Made by a program: the position numbers and the translations under genes. Of a stretch of DNA of 64,000 nt, positions 1 through 9,259 are shown piece by piece (position 1 is the stretch's first letter; each line of letters starts with the position of its first letter). The notes under the pieces were generated by a model that was not told where the DNA came from, did not search any database, and saw only the letters and a list, made by a program, of their open reading frames with translations. This stretch comes from Methylocapsa sp. S129. GTDB lineage: Bacteria > Pseudomonadota > Alphaproteobacteria > Rhizobiales > Beijerinckiaceae. The stretch lies in the NCBI RefSeq assembly GCF_009765995.1, contig NZ_LMUI01000060.1, positions 264,541 to 328,540 of the forward strand, written 5' to 3'.

Positions 1-640
1 CCCCGCGATCTCAATCGTCCCGCCATTCGTCGACGTTCCCTGCTGCGCCAAGCCGGTCGGCGCGACCGAACCCACAATTGCCGTCGCCGCCGTCGAAGCC
101 GTGCTCGTCTGCGTCCCGTCCGCGCTCGTGTCCGTCGCCGTCAGATGATACGTCCCATCCGCAAACGTCGCCGTCGTCGCAAAGTCAAACGCCCCGCCCG
201 CTCCCGCGACGCCGGAGCCAACCAGGGTCGCGCCGTTGTAAAGCTTGATCGTATCGCCGGACGCATCCCCCATTCCCGCGATCTCAATCGTCCCGCCATT
301 CGTCGACGTTCCCTGCTGCGCAAGGCCCGTCGGCGCGAGCGAACCCACAATCGCCGTCGCCGCCGTCGAAGCCGTGCTCGTCTCCGTCCCGTCCGCGCTC
401 GTGTCGACCGCCGTCACGCTATACGAGCCATCCACGAAAGGCCCAGGCGCCGTGATGTCGAACGTCCCGCCAACCCCCGCAGTCCCGCTGACCGTGGCGA
501 CCGTCGTCGCCCCGCTCTTGAACACAAGCGTGATCGTATCCCCGGACGCATCGCCCGTCCCCGCGATCTCAATCGTCCCGCCGTTGGTCGAGGTTCCCTG
601 CTGCGCAAGACCCGTCGGCGCTACTGAGCCGACAGCGACC
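1..640 (-). repeat. Tandem Ig-like coding repeats, about 91-95 residues each
   Basis: Inside the giant gene, three nearly identical blocks carrying APTGLAQQGTSTNGGTIEIA recur with nucleotide periods of about 285 and 273 bases (reference points near 611, 326 and 53). Each also contains GDASGDTI and a V/IVGS junction. High nucleotide identity between copies suggests recent unequal duplication, and the array continues past the left edge. Such repeats normally vary in copy number among strains. Confidence 0.85.
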
Positions 641-3600
641 GAAAACGCCAGCGAGGCGGGGATTGTCGGATTCGATGAATTCGTCTCCATCGCCGTGAAT
701 GTATGCGCCCCGTCGGCAAAGTCGGCCGTCGTCGTGATGTCGAAAGTGTCGCCCGCGGTGACGATACCGGTTCCGACGATCGTCGTCGTGCTGCCGTCCG
801 CGTAAAGGTTGATGGTGTCGCCCGAGGTCAATCCCGTTCCATCGAGCCGCACCGCGCCGCCGTTGACCGGCGTGCCGACCAAAGTCGTGATCTGCGGCCC
901 GAACGCGGCGTCGACATTGGTGGTGAAAGAATTGCTATCGTTCGTATTCCCGCCAGCATCGTCGTTGAACGACCAAGTCAGGGTGCGCGCACCGTTGTTG
1001 GGGCTCACAGCCTTGAATTGCACTTCGTCGAGCGCATTCTGAAACTGCGCGGCGGTGGCGCCGCTGGCGCCTGTCAGCGTCAGCGTCGCGGTTTCATTGC
1101 CTGTGACAGTGATGGTCGTTCCCAGGATTGTGCTGCCCGACAGATCGGCGGAAGGGATAAAGAGCTCGTCGCCAGACAGCGATCCGCTGCTGATCGTCAC
1201 CGTCGCGACCGGAGCGCCGCCGAGGGTGTTGTTATCGGCTACGGTCAGGCTGGAATCGGCTGTGACCGGGCCGCTGGTCGAGGTCACGGTCGGGGCAGGC
1301 GTGACCGCCCCGGCAAGCACGGCCGTCATAAACACGTCGAGCGCGCTGGCGCTGCCGGCGGCGCTCATTTGGCCGTTGGCGTCGATCACCGACCACGCGA
1401 CGGTGCGGGTCTTGTCGGCGCCGAGATTGGTCGGATCGCCGGCGAAGCTATAGGTGACGCTCTGAAGCGCCGTCTGGTAATCGGCCGCAGTGGCGGGGCC
1501 GGACAGCGTCAGCGTGTCGCCGCTTTGCGTAGCGGTGATAGTGTCGCCGCCAAAGATCTGGGTGTCCGTGCCATTGTGGAAGGTCAGCGTGTCGCCGGAG
1601 AGGTAGCCCGAGCTAATGGTCACCGTGGCGCTGTTGATGTCGGCGCCGGCCGGATCTGTGACCGTGATGCCGCCGTCGAGCGTCGCCGCGGCGCCGCCCT
1701 GGTAGAAGTCGACGGCGCCGCCGGTACCGCCGATGACCGGCCCCTTGACCAGGCCGATATCGAGCGTGCCGGTGGTGTCGTCGCCAGGATAGCCGGCAAC
1801 GGTCGGATGCGGGCTGTCATAAGCGATGACGATGGGATTGGTGACGACAAAGCCGCCCGACAACTGGCCGTAATTGCGGCCGCCCAGATAATCGTCAGGC
1901 GTGGCGTCGACCACCGACGATGCATTGGAATAACCGCTCGGCAGAGCGTTGATCCGCACATAATAGCTTCCGGCCGCGAGGCCCGTGAGGTCGTAAACGC
2001 CGCTGCCGTTGGTCGTAACGGTTCCCATCAGGGTGTTGGTCGCGCTGGCGAACACCGAGACAGAGACGCCGCTGATCGCACTGTCGCCGGCGTCGAGCAG
2101 GCCATCGGCGTTGGAATCGTCGAAAATCTCGCCGCTCAGCGTCAGAGAGTCGAGCGTGACGGTCGTCGTTGGGATTGTGACGGTCGTGAAGTTCCCGGTT
2201 ACGCTGCCATTGGTATAGGTCGGGTTCACAATGAGCTGATCGCTCTGGGCGTTGACCGTGGCCTCCCAGCTTACGGTGACCGCGTCGCCGACCGGTATCG
2301 CGCTGATCTCGACGTTGGACAGGCTCTGCGCGAGGGCCGCGACCGTCCCGGTCGCGCCGCTGGTCTCGCTGACGTTGCCGCCATGCGGGTCGGTCGCGGT
2401 GGCGACGACATCCAGCGTGTCGCCGACGTCGGCCGCCGTCGCCCGATAGGTCTGGCCGGTGGCGCCGGAAATGTTCACGCCGTCGCGCTGCCACTGATAG
2501 GTGATCGTGGCGTCGCTGTTATCGGTGGTGGGAGTCGTCGCCGTAAGAACTTGGCCGACCTGGGCCGTCCCGCTGACGCCCGGCGGCGTCACGGTGAGAT
2601 TATCGGCGACCGCTGCCGCGGTCGCGGCGCTCGCCACGGTGTCGACCAGGCCGTCGCTGTAGACCGACGTCTCGACGACGCGGAGCGTGGCGCCGATCTG
2701 GGCCTCGGTCAGCGTGAAGCTGGACGAGTTGGCGCCGGAGATATCGACCCATTCCCCGTTCGAGAAGGCTTCCTGCCACTGGAAGGCGGCGCTGGCGCCA
2801 AGCGCGGACGCGGACAGCGTAGCGCCTTCCGTGTCGGCGCCGAGGACGGTGGGCGTGCCGAAGGTCGGCCCGGTCGTCGGCGCCGTCGCGGACGGCGACG
2901 CGTCGCCGTAACCATTGCCGGTGACGGCAAGCGCAAAGTAGCCGCCTGTGTTGCTGGGTGTACTGTTGTTGTTTGCCAGAAAGGTCTCGACTTGCTGGCC
3001 GCTATCATCGCCCGGGCCGCCGTAGAGGCTGAGCACGCCGGCGGTCCCCGTCTCCGCGGTGAGATTTATTGCATCCGGCGTATGCGTATCCTCGTCTTGG
3101 GTTATTTCGATGTCGTCGCCGTTGGTACTGTTTATCTCGCTCTGAGGAACACTGATTGTATTCTGTTGGCTAGCGACGCTGCCGCCTATCGTCAGATCGA
3201 ATGCATAGGAGTTGACCGCGCTATGGTTGGGGCCGGGTTCGACGTAGATGCCGACCTGCAAGGCCCCTTTTAGTGCGGCCGCGCTGCTTGGATCCTCGAT
3301 GGTGTTACCGATCACGGTCGCATTCAAGGTACCGGCCGCGTTGCCAGTGGCGGCCAGGCCGCCTTGGAACTCGATGCCGTTGGTGGCAAATTCATAAATG
3401 TCATTGTTGGCCACCGTGGCGTTCATCGTGCCGCCGTTGAACTGGACCCAGAGCCCTATGCCACCCGAGGAGCCAAAGCCGTCTGTTGTCGAGGGGTTGT
3501 GAGTTCCCGCCGCGGCGCCGATCGTGTTGCCGCTGAAAGTGAGGTTGAGTGTCGCGGTGGTGGTGGGGGAACCGGCTTCGTCGTTGGCGACGATCACGGC

Positions 3601-6237
3601 GCTGCCGTTGGCGCCGGTGAATGCGTTGTTCTCGATGTCGAAGGTGCTGGTGGTATTGGAGACCGAACTGGCGATCGCCTCGACAATGCCCGAGCCGCCG
3701 TCGCCGCCCGATCCGCCGAGATCGTCGCCAACGGTATTGCCGGTGAACGTGAGATTGGAGCCGACCGCGGCAGTGCTGTTGACGTCGAAATAGAAATTGC
3801 TGCCGCTGGCGACCCCGGTCCAGGTGCTGTTGGTCACCGTGGCGTTGATGATCGAGATGCCGTCCGGATCGATGTAGACATTCTGATCGCCGGTCGTCGC
3901 ATTGTTGTCGCGGAACGTGTCGCTGTTCAGCGTCAGGTCCAGCGAGCCGCTCCAATCGAACACGTCGACGTTGTCGTAATAGCCGCCGCTGATGGTCGAG
4001 TTGGTGATCGAGGCGACGCCGGTAATGCCGTTGACGACGCTTTGCCCAGTATATTCGCCGCTGCCGAAGACAACGCTGCCTTCGCCGACTGCGCTGCCGT
4101 TGGCGCCGTTGACCACCGTGTGGTCCATACTGAAATTGGTGACGATCGTACCATAGATGCCGTCGTAGGCCAGACCGTTGAGCTGCATATAGGCGATCGA
4201 CACATCGGCCGTATCGTTCAGATAGATGCCGGCGCCGCTGGTCGCGCTGCTGCCGGTCTTGTTCTCGATGGTCCCGCCTGAGCCGGCGGTCGAGCCGTCG
4301 CCGGTGACGGTCAGGCCGCCGCTAAAGCCGGTGCTGTCGAGGATGATGCCGTCGCCGGAACTGCCAGTGCCCGTGCCGTCCGAGATAGATTTGAACGTCA
4401 CACCGCTCGAGCCGATGGTGGTATTGGCGATGTCGAGCGCCGTGCCCGACGTTGTATCGAGGGTGTTGCTGGCGCCGGTGATGTTCACCGTGCCGCCATC
4501 GGTCAACAAGATGCCTGTTCCCGAGCCGGTGCTGACGACGATGTTGGACATCGTCAGCGTACCAACAGTGCCATCAGCAACGATGCCGTCGCCCGAACCA
4601 GTGTCGGTGATATTGATGCCGCTGATCGTGTTGCCCAAATAAGTTGGCGAGTTGCTGGTGTTCAGCGCCACCGCGTTGCCGCTTGACACCGTAAAAGTCG
4701 TGCTGCCGCTGCCAGCGCCGATCAGCTGTTCGCCGCTCGCCAGCGTGATGCCGCTGCCCGAATAGGTCCCGGCAGCGACCGTGATCGTGTTGTCGACGCC
4801 GGCCGACGAATCGGCCGCGGCGGTGGTGACAGCTTTCTCGATCGTTTTGAACGGGCTTGCGGCCGTGCCGGTTCCGGCAGTGTCGCTGCCGGTGGCGCCG
4901 TTGACGTACCAGTCCGGCGCGCTCACGGTCAGCGTCACGGTCGCGGTCTGATCGCTGTTCCCTGCCGCGTCATGCGCGGTATAGGTGAACGTCGCCGTGC
5001 CGGAATATCCGGTGTCGGGCGTGTAGGTGAAGCTGCCGTCGCTGTTGAGCACGACCGTGCCGTGCGTCGCGGCGTCGCTTTGCACCAGATTGGTCGCGGT
5101 CAGCGTATCGCCGTTGAACTCGATGTCATTGGCCAGCACGCCATGGACGGCGCTCTCCGTAATCGGCGTATTGCCAACAAGCGCATAGGAATCGCTGACC
5201 GCGATCGGCGTGATCTCCACCGAATTCGCGACCACCGTCAGACCGTTGGCGGTCTCGCTGAACGCAACGCCGCTGGCCGCGCTAGCGCCCGTATTGGTGA
5301 GGGTGACCTCGCTCGTCACCGTATCGCCCGGGCTGACGCCGCCGTCGCTGTCGGCGTCGAATGTCAGCGTGGTGGTGATCGACGACGCCGTCACCGTCGT
5401 ATTGGCGAGCAATCCGTCATAATTGGCCAGCGCGGCGGCGGTGAACGGCGTGTCCGCGTCAATCGCGCCGGTCGAGGCGTCGAGCGTCCAATTCTCGAAA
5501 GTCCCGTTGGTCGTGTGCAGCGTCCCGATATCTTGGCTCGACGCCGCGACATGGGCGCCGCCGGCATAGGCGGAGAGATCGGCAATGAATTGCTGGCCCC
5601 CGGCGCCCCCGGCGGTATCGCAACCATAGAGAAGAATATCGCCGCTCGGCGCCAGCGATTTGCCGATCGCCGCGAGATATTGCGCCTCGCCGGCGAGGTT
5701 GGAATCGGTGAGATTCAAGGAGCCGACCGTGAACTCGCCCTGCTGGCCGTGGCCGACGATCGAGATCGACGAGAGATGGGTGAGATCGTTGGCGGCGAGG
5801 ATGTCGGCGATCTGCTGCAGGCCGTCCTGGTTAGAATTGAGGACGTAGACCTGTTCGCCGGCCTTGACGCCGCTGAGGAGGTCCTGCAGGTCCGGAACCT
5901 GCGCGTCGATGAAAACGACCTCGTGGATGGGCGAATCGTTCTTCGGAGCGGGGCTCGCTGTCGCGGCGTCGAAATTTGCATGATTGCCGCCAAAGACCGG
6001 CTGGACCGGCGCGGCTACGGACGTCGCGGGCTGATAGCCGAGCCACGCCTGGTGATTTTGTCCCGCGGTCGGATTCGAATGATCGCCGCCGAGCCCATCG
6101 TGATGATGGTGAGCCGCCGCCGCGGTGGCGGCTGCCGCGCCGTCGTACATGATGCGCGGCTCAAGCGGCATGAAGCCCACCGCGCGTCGAGCGCGGCGGC
6201 GCGGCGGCTTATACCCCCCATCATTGAAGATGCTCAA
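1..6237 (-). CDS. Giant LEPR-motif / DUF4347 repeat surface protein, C-terminus off the window
   Basis: The reverse frame is open from 6237 to base 1, at least 2079 codons, with the same frame confirmed at both ends and at several internal points. TTG at 6237, after a GGGGGCAGGGA purine tract, gives MSIFNDGGYKPPRR; ATG at 6171 is the alternative. Residues 25-28 are LEPR, followed by an Ala/His-rich linker. A DUF4347 domain spans about 100-280 (VGHG and YGCD motifs), a cadherin-like VCBS/tandem-95 domain about 345-440, and a Ser/Thr/Asn/Gly-rich parallel beta-helix region about 440-1080. Ig-like domains and an SdrD-B-like fold (about 1360-1450) follow, then near-identical Ig-like repeats up to the edge. 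Family members are large secreted or surface adhesins, usually exported by type I secretion; that route is inferred because the C-terminus is not visible. Confidence 0.85.
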   Translation of the reverse strand, partial: MSIFNDGGYKPPRRRARRAVGFMPLEPRIMYDGAAAATAAAAHHHHDGLGGDHSNPTAGQNHQAWLGYQPATSVAAPVQPVFGGNHANFDAATASPAPKNDSPIHEVVFIDAQVPDLQDLLSGVKAGEQVYVLNSNQDGLQQIADILAANDLTHLSSISIVGHGQQGEFTVGSLNLTDSNLAGEAQYLAAIGKSLAPSGDILLYGCDTAGGAGGQQFIADLSAYAGGAHVAASSQDIGTLHTTNGTFENWTLDASTGAIDADTPFTAAALANYDGLLANTTVTASSITTTLTFDADSDGGVSPGDTVTSEVTLTNTGASAASGVAFSETANGLTVVANSVEITPIAVSDSYALVGNTPITESAVHGVLANDIEFNGDTLTATNLVQSDAATHGTVVLNSDGSFTYTPDTGYSGTATFTYTAHDAAGNSDQTATVTLTVSAPDWYVNGATGSDTAGTGTAASPFKTIEKAVTTAAADSSAGVDNTITVAAGTYSGSGITLASGEQLIGAGSGSTTFTVSSGNAVALNTSNSPTYLGNTISGINITDTGSGDGIVADGTVGTLTMSNIVVSTGSGTGILLTDGGTVNITGASNTLDTTSGTALDIANTTIGSSGVTFKSISDGTGTGSSGDGIILDSTGFSGGLTVTGDGSTAGSGGTIENKTGSSATSGAGIYLNDTADVSIAYMQLNGLAYDGIYGTIVTNFSMDHTVVNGANGSAVGEGSVVFGSGEYTGQSVVNGITGVASITNSTISGGYYDNVDVFDWSGSLDLTLNSDTFRDNNATTGDQNVYIDPDGISIINATVTNSTWTGVASGSNFYFDVNSTAAVGSNLTFTGNTVGDDLGGSGGDGGSGIVEAIASSVSNTTSTFDIENNAFTGANGSAVIVANDEAGSPTTTATLNLTFSGNTIGAAAGTHNPSTTDGFGSSGGIGLWVQFNGGTMNATVANNDIYEFATNGIEFQGGLAATGNAAGTLNATVIGNTIEDPSSAAALKGALQVGIYVEPGPNHSAVNSYAFDLTIGGSVASQQNTISVPQSEINSTNGDDIEITQDEDTHTPDAINLTAETGTAGVLSLYGGPGDDSGQQVETFLANNNSTPSNTGGYFALAVTGNGYGDASPSATAPTTGPTFGTPTVLGADTEGATLSASALGASAAFQWQEAFSNGEWVDISGANSSSFTLTEAQIGATLRVVETSVYSDGLVDTVASAATAAAVADNLTVTPPGVSGTAQVGQVLTATTPTTDNSDATITYQWQRDGVNISGATGQTYRATAADVGDTLDVVATATDPHGGNVSETSGATGTVAALAQSLSNVEISAIPVGDAVTVSWEATVNAQSDQLIVNPTYTNGSVTGNFTTVTIPTTTVTLDSLTLSGEIFDDSNADGLLDAGDSAISGVSVSVFASATNTLMGTVTTNGSGVYDLTGLAAGSYYVRINALPSGYSNASSVVDATPDDYLGGRNYGQLSGGFVVTNPIVIAYDSPHPTVAGYPGDDTTGTLDIGLVKGPVIGGTGGAVDFYQGGAAATLDGGITVTDPAGADINSATVTISSGYLSGDTLTFHNGTDTQIFGGDTITATQSGDTLTLSGPATAADYQTALQSVTYSFAGDPTNLGADKTRTVAWSVIDANGQMSAAGSASALDVFMTAVLAGAVTPAPTVTSTSGPVTADSSLTVADNNTLGGAPVATVTISSGSLSGDELFIPSADLSGSTILGTTITVTGNETATLTLTGASGATAAQFQNALDEVQFKAVSPNNGARTLTWSFNDDAGGNTNDSNSFTTNVDAAFGPQITTLVGTPVNGGAVRLDGTGLTSGDTINLYADGSTTTIVGTGIVTAGDTFDITTTADFADGAHTFTAMETNSSNPTIPASLAFSVAVGSVAPTGLAQQGTSTNGGTIEIAGTGDASGDTITLVFKSGATTVATVSGTAGVGGTFDITAPGPFVDGSYSVTAVDTSADGTETSTASTAATAIVGSLAPTGLAQQGTSTNGGTIEIAGMGDASGDTIKLYNGATLVGSGVAGAGGAFDFATTATFADGTYHLTATDTSADGTQTSTASTAATAIVGSVAPTGLAQQGTSTNGGTIEIAG

Positions 6238-6329
6238 GTCCCTGCCCCCGCCACTGCGAACCCGCCGCCCCCCCGGTTGGCTCGCTTCTCATTCGTTCGA
6301 CGACTTTATTTAAGCTTCATGGGACGGAG

Positions 6330-6364
6330 GTGAGGTCGCCTTCCCGCGTTGGCCTCACTTTTTT
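6330..6364 (+). terminator. Terminator-like hairpin in the 5' leader region of the giant gene
   Basis: On the plus strand GTGAGG (6330-6335) pairs with CCTCAC (6353-6358) and is followed by six T residues (6359-6364). No plus-strand gene lies upstream, so it may stop antisense transcription or act as a leader hairpin for the minus-strand giant gene. The stem is short, so this is weak. Confidence 0.3.
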
Positions 6365-6466
6365 AACCTACCATCCCCCGCCGCGAATACAAGAAGGGGT
6401 TAAAAAGTGGTAAATAATACTCGCAGAGAGCGGAAAATCGTAGCGTATTGAGGCTCGCTAAAATTC

Positions 6467-6945
6467 AGGATTCGACGCCGAATTCATTCAGGAGCGGTCC
6501 GAGCTGGCCAGCGTGGGCGCGCCAGCCGCCGACCGAATCGCGATAGATTGGCCGGCGCACCTGAGGTCGTGACGGCTCGGCGCGTTTCGTAAAAGGCGCT
6601 GCAGCGCTCGTCCCATTCGAGACCGCAATAGGCGACGAGGCGGCGCGCCTCAGCCGGGAAATCCGCGACCGGCGCCTCGTATTGGACCTCGAGCATCGCG
6701 CCCTCGGGAAGCACGGAACGCCAATGGGCCATGAGTTCGGCATAGGCCCGGTAATAGCGGCCGAGCTCGGCAAGGTCGCAAGCAAAAGGCAGATCGCCGC
6801 CAAAATACCTGAAAAAGCACGACAGACAGGCGCCGGCCGGGTTCCGCCGCACATGGACGATGCGCGCGTTCGGCAGCGCGGGACGGCTAGGACAACGAAT
6901 CGCGGCCAGACGCTTCTGGACACGAGATTCACCAGGCTGGCGCAT
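6467..6945 (-). pseudogene. Sulfotransferase C-terminal remnant (frameshifted)
   Basis: One frame reads LPNARIVHVRR, then LSCFFRYFGGDLPF, DLAELGRYYRAYAELMAHWR and an LEVQYE segment, which match the C-terminal half of TPR-linked sulfotransferases (Sulfotransfer_3 type). Near 6560 the match moves to another frame, continuing QVRRPIYRDSVGGWR to PLLNEFGVES and a stop at about 6465. The N-terminal PAPS-binding half is not recognisable upstream of about 6880. One frameshift plus a 5' truncation indicate a decayed gene. It lies directly upstream of the giant surface protein, in the same orientation. Confidence 0.7.
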
Positions 6946-7291
6946 GACCTGGTCTCGCAGTTTCGAATTGTGTGCGAGAGATTTTTAAGGCCGCTAAGCG
7001 CTGTTCCAAAGGAGCGGGCTTTACAATTTGAGCCTGGGACAATTTTGACGCAAACATTGAGGTCATCGGGGAGCCTCGGCGTCCCGATTGTCACAAAACT
7101 TAATATCATCGGGCGCGACGATTGATGCGCACCTCTGATATTGAATTGCCGTCGCGATGATAGCCCCCCAGCCCGTCGCGGCCTGGGCCGCCGCGGACAA
7201 TCAGTACGTGGCGGCCCGCCTGCGCCTGCGCCATCGATAAGCCCGGCGCTACGAATACGAGGGCCCCCCTGCGACTCAAGGAGGCGACGAG

Positions 7292-7543
7292 ATGACCATT
7301 GCGCCTGCGCGGATCAAGGCCGCGCGCGGCGTCTTGGGCTGGACTCAAGCCGAGTTAGCCCGCCGATCCAACGCACCCAGTTCCGTCATCGCGCTTCTTG
7401 AAACCCGCAAGCGGTTGCCGGCCCCAGCAGTTCTTGATGACCTCAGGAGCCCTTTGGACTCCTTCGGAATCAAGTTCGTCGAAGGCGAATCCGACGTGAA
7501 ATTACCGAGGGGCGATCATGAGAATGCGGCCCCGGCGGTCTGA
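7292..7543 (+). CDS. Small XRE-family (Cro/CI-type) helix-turn-helix regulator
   Basis: The 83-residue product is almost all one HTH_3 domain: RIKAARGVLGWTQAELARRS, then SNAPSSVIALLETRKRLPAP, where QAELA and the following helix form the DNA-binding motif. ATG at 7292 follows a strong AAGGAGG site. Short stand-alone XRE proteins of this form (with a GIKFVEGE-like tail) are common in Rhizobiales, often near mobile or accessory genes. Its 3' end overlaps the start of the small membrane protein at 7518, suggesting translational coupling. The target is unknown. Confidence 0.8.
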   Translation: MTIAPARIKAARGVLGWTQAELARRSNAPSSVIALLETRKRLPAPAVLDDLRSPLDSFGIKFVEGESDVKLPRGDHENAAPAV

Positions 7544-7640
7544 CCAAGAGCGCCAAAGCGCGACGACATTCTATCTCTGCCTCGTCGTCGTCGCATTGAG
7601 CAGCTTGCTCGCTGTCGCTTTGGCTCAGCGTTTTTGGTGA
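7518..7640 (+). CDS. 40-residue single-pass membrane protein overlapping the XRE gene
   Basis: ATG at 7518 follows a GAGGGG purine tract and opens a frame to TGA at 7638-7640. The product has a basic N-terminus (MRMRPRRSDQERQ) and then one strongly hydrophobic segment (FYLCLVVVALSSLLAVALA, about residues 18-36), ending QRFW. The topology is consistent with one transmembrane helix and a cytoplasmic N-terminus. It overlaps the regulator by 26 bases in another frame. No family is recognised. It could be a small regulatory membrane protein, or possibly toxin-like, but function is not shown. Confidence 0.5.
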   Translation: MRMRPRRSDQERQSATTFYLCLVVVALSSLLAVALAQRFW

Positions 7641-7864
7641 TGGCTGAATATGCGTGCTCGAGCGATCCGAATGCCGATTTGAATCGACCAGCCTCTCAGG
7701 ACCAAGACAGCTCGCAGAGCCGGCAAACCGCTACGTGCGCTGGCGAAAGCAAATTGCGAGCCAACGCGCACAAGCCAGATCGCGCACCGCACCGCTTACG
7801 CTGGGATTGGCCTATCGTACGCGATTTAGTCGCGCTGTAATCGAGAGCGGCTAAGCGTTTCTAA

Positions 7865-8539
7865 CTAGAAATGCAGCGTAATTTTTTTCCATTGATCGAA
7901 TTGCGCCACATATTGGGGCGGTACGTGAAGGGGGTTGCATTTTGTCACTGCGCGCACCGCGCTATCGGCGTAGGGGCGCCATACGGGATCTATCGGAGGA
8001 TTCACGAGCCGGGGCGCCGTTGCGAGCGAGCCGTCGACTTTATGGACGACCCTAATTTCTGCGCCATATTTTTCGCCTGAAGGGAGGTTCGCCGGCGGCG
8101 TCCAGCATCTCAGATATGAGGCGATGAACCAATTCTCGAGCGCCGGGTCCCGCGCCGCCGAGATCGACCTCGCCAAGGCGACATTCGTCGGAGTGGTCGA
8201 CGCTTTGTTGTCCTTGTCCGGGCTTGGCGGCGCTGAGGCGACCGCCTGATTTTGGCGGGGACTTTGGGTCTCCGATTGCGCCACAGCAGTCTGCCCCGCC
8301 TGCGCGAGCGCTGTGGGGTCAATGTGATGCGCCCCCGACCCACCGGACCCGAAATAGCCAAATAGACAGAAACCGATCAAGGCTGCAACGGGCAACGCGA
8401 CAAACAGCCCAGCGTATCTCGGACTGCGCGCGATCAATGTCGCGAAGGCCGCGATGGGGCCAAGTGAGATCAGAAGTTTGGCCGGCGAAGCTTTCTTGCG
8501 CGATCTGAAGCCGGAATTCGGCGGATGACGTGCAGCCAA
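7865..8539 (-). CDS. Membrane-anchored TolA/TonB C-terminal-like protein
   Basis: TTG at 8539 follows an AAAGGAAA site and opens a 224-residue frame. A basic N-terminus (about 1-40) precedes a transmembrane segment (about 41-63, with LFVALPVAALIGFCLFGYF), then a Pro/Ser/Gln-rich periplasmic linker. The C-terminal domain (about 135-224) contains YLRCWTPP, DGSLATAPRLVNPP, AVRAVTKCNP and WKKITLHF, the TolA C-terminal fold pattern with two cysteines. It probably sits in the inner membrane and reaches into the periplasm. No tolQ, tolR or tolB lies nearby, so a standard Tol-Pal role is not implied. Confidence 0.65.
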   Translation of the reverse strand: MAARHPPNSGFRSRKKASPAKLLISLGPIAAFATLIARSPRYAGLFVALPVAALIGFCLFGYFGSGGSGAHHIDPTALAQAGQTAVAQSETQSPRQNQAVASAPPSPDKDNKASTTPTNVALARSISAARDPALENWFIASYLRCWTPPANLPSGEKYGAEIRVVHKVDGSLATAPRLVNPPIDPVWRPYADSAVRAVTKCNPLHVPPQYVAQFDQWKKITLHF

Positions 8540-8686
8540 TTCGCATTTCCTTTCTCAACCAGGCATTGAGTCGCTCTCGCCGCGCTCATGCGAACGCAGG
8601 CCGCTCAGAACTTGGCGCTCCGGCGGGCTCGGAACGTTCCGGATGCGAGTTTCATCCGGAGAATTTGGACTCCATTCGTTTAAAAA

Positions 8687-8977
8687 TTGGCGCCTAAGAT
8701 CGAGCGAAGGCGTTCTCGGGCATTTTCATCGAACGGCGACACCGACAAATTCGCGAACATCGATCACGATGTCTTCCATACGGGCGCGCCGGCGCTCAGC
8801 GACGGCCTGACCTGGTTTGACTGCACGGTACATCGGGTCGACGCGGGAGACCCCATGGTTCTCTTCGGACGCGTCGAAGCTTTTGCTGCAACCTCGCTAA
8901 AGCCGCTCGCATTTTGCCGGGGGCAGTATGCCGAAGTGAAGGCTCCGCGGCCCTCACTTCGCACTGTCAAAGGTTGA
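8687..8977 (+). pseudogene. Flavin reductase-like domain remnant, N-terminus missing
   Basis: The translated stretch contains FSSNGDTDKFANIDHDVF, GAPALSDGLTWFDCTVHR, DAGDPMVLFGRVEAF and LAFCRGQYAEV. These match the central and C-terminal part of FMN-binding split-barrel flavin reductases, which supply reduced flavin to monooxygenases. The N-terminal half of about 90 residues is absent, and the only in-frame start is a TTG without a good ribosome site. It is most simply a decayed fragment in the gene-poor stretch before tRNA-Thr. Confidence 0.6.
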
Positions 8978-8978
8978 C

Positions 8979-9113
8979 GATGCAACATCCGCAACGGCGA
9001 TCGCCGGCATTGAACTCATGCATCGGATCAAAAAGAGTCAGTTCAAACTCGGCCAGCTTCGCGCCAAGAGCAAAACCGCACCTGAGATTTGGAATGCGGC
9101 GCTCACCGCGTGA
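8979..9113 (+). pseudogene. Transposase C-terminal remnant
   Basis: In frame from about 8979 to TGA at 9111-9113 the sequence reads ATAIAGIELMHRIKKSQFKL, then GQLRAKSKTAPEIWNAALTA. This resembles the extreme C-terminus of DDE-type IS transposases (IAGIELxHRIRKxQF and APxIWNAVL patterns, as in IS6-like elements). Only about 45 residues remain, and no terminal inverted repeats or catalytic DDE residues are visible. It abuts the flavin reductase remnant directly, so the insertion or a later deletion probably caused that truncation. Confidence 0.6.
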
Positions 9114-9259
9114 TCGCCGATGACTTCCAAGCCGCGGATCGGCTCGACCTCCAACGTTTGCGCCACAACCTCGGATCCCGCGATGGTCGCCATGCGGTCG
9201 CTCGTGGCGACATCACGTCGCAGCGTCAATCAAATTATATCGTATCTATTTGATTTTGC

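Noticed and set aside
1-640. Repeat array as CRISPR
   Set aside because: Units of about 280 bases in a coding frame with no short spacers; they are protein repeats.
703-3273. 856-residue plus-strand open frame
   Set aside because: It is antisense to the giant gene; low-complexity Arg/Gly/Ala text with no domain, produced by GC bias.
4972-6333. 453-residue plus-strand open frame
   Set aside because: Antisense to the DUF4347 and cadherin part of the giant gene; no homology-like features.
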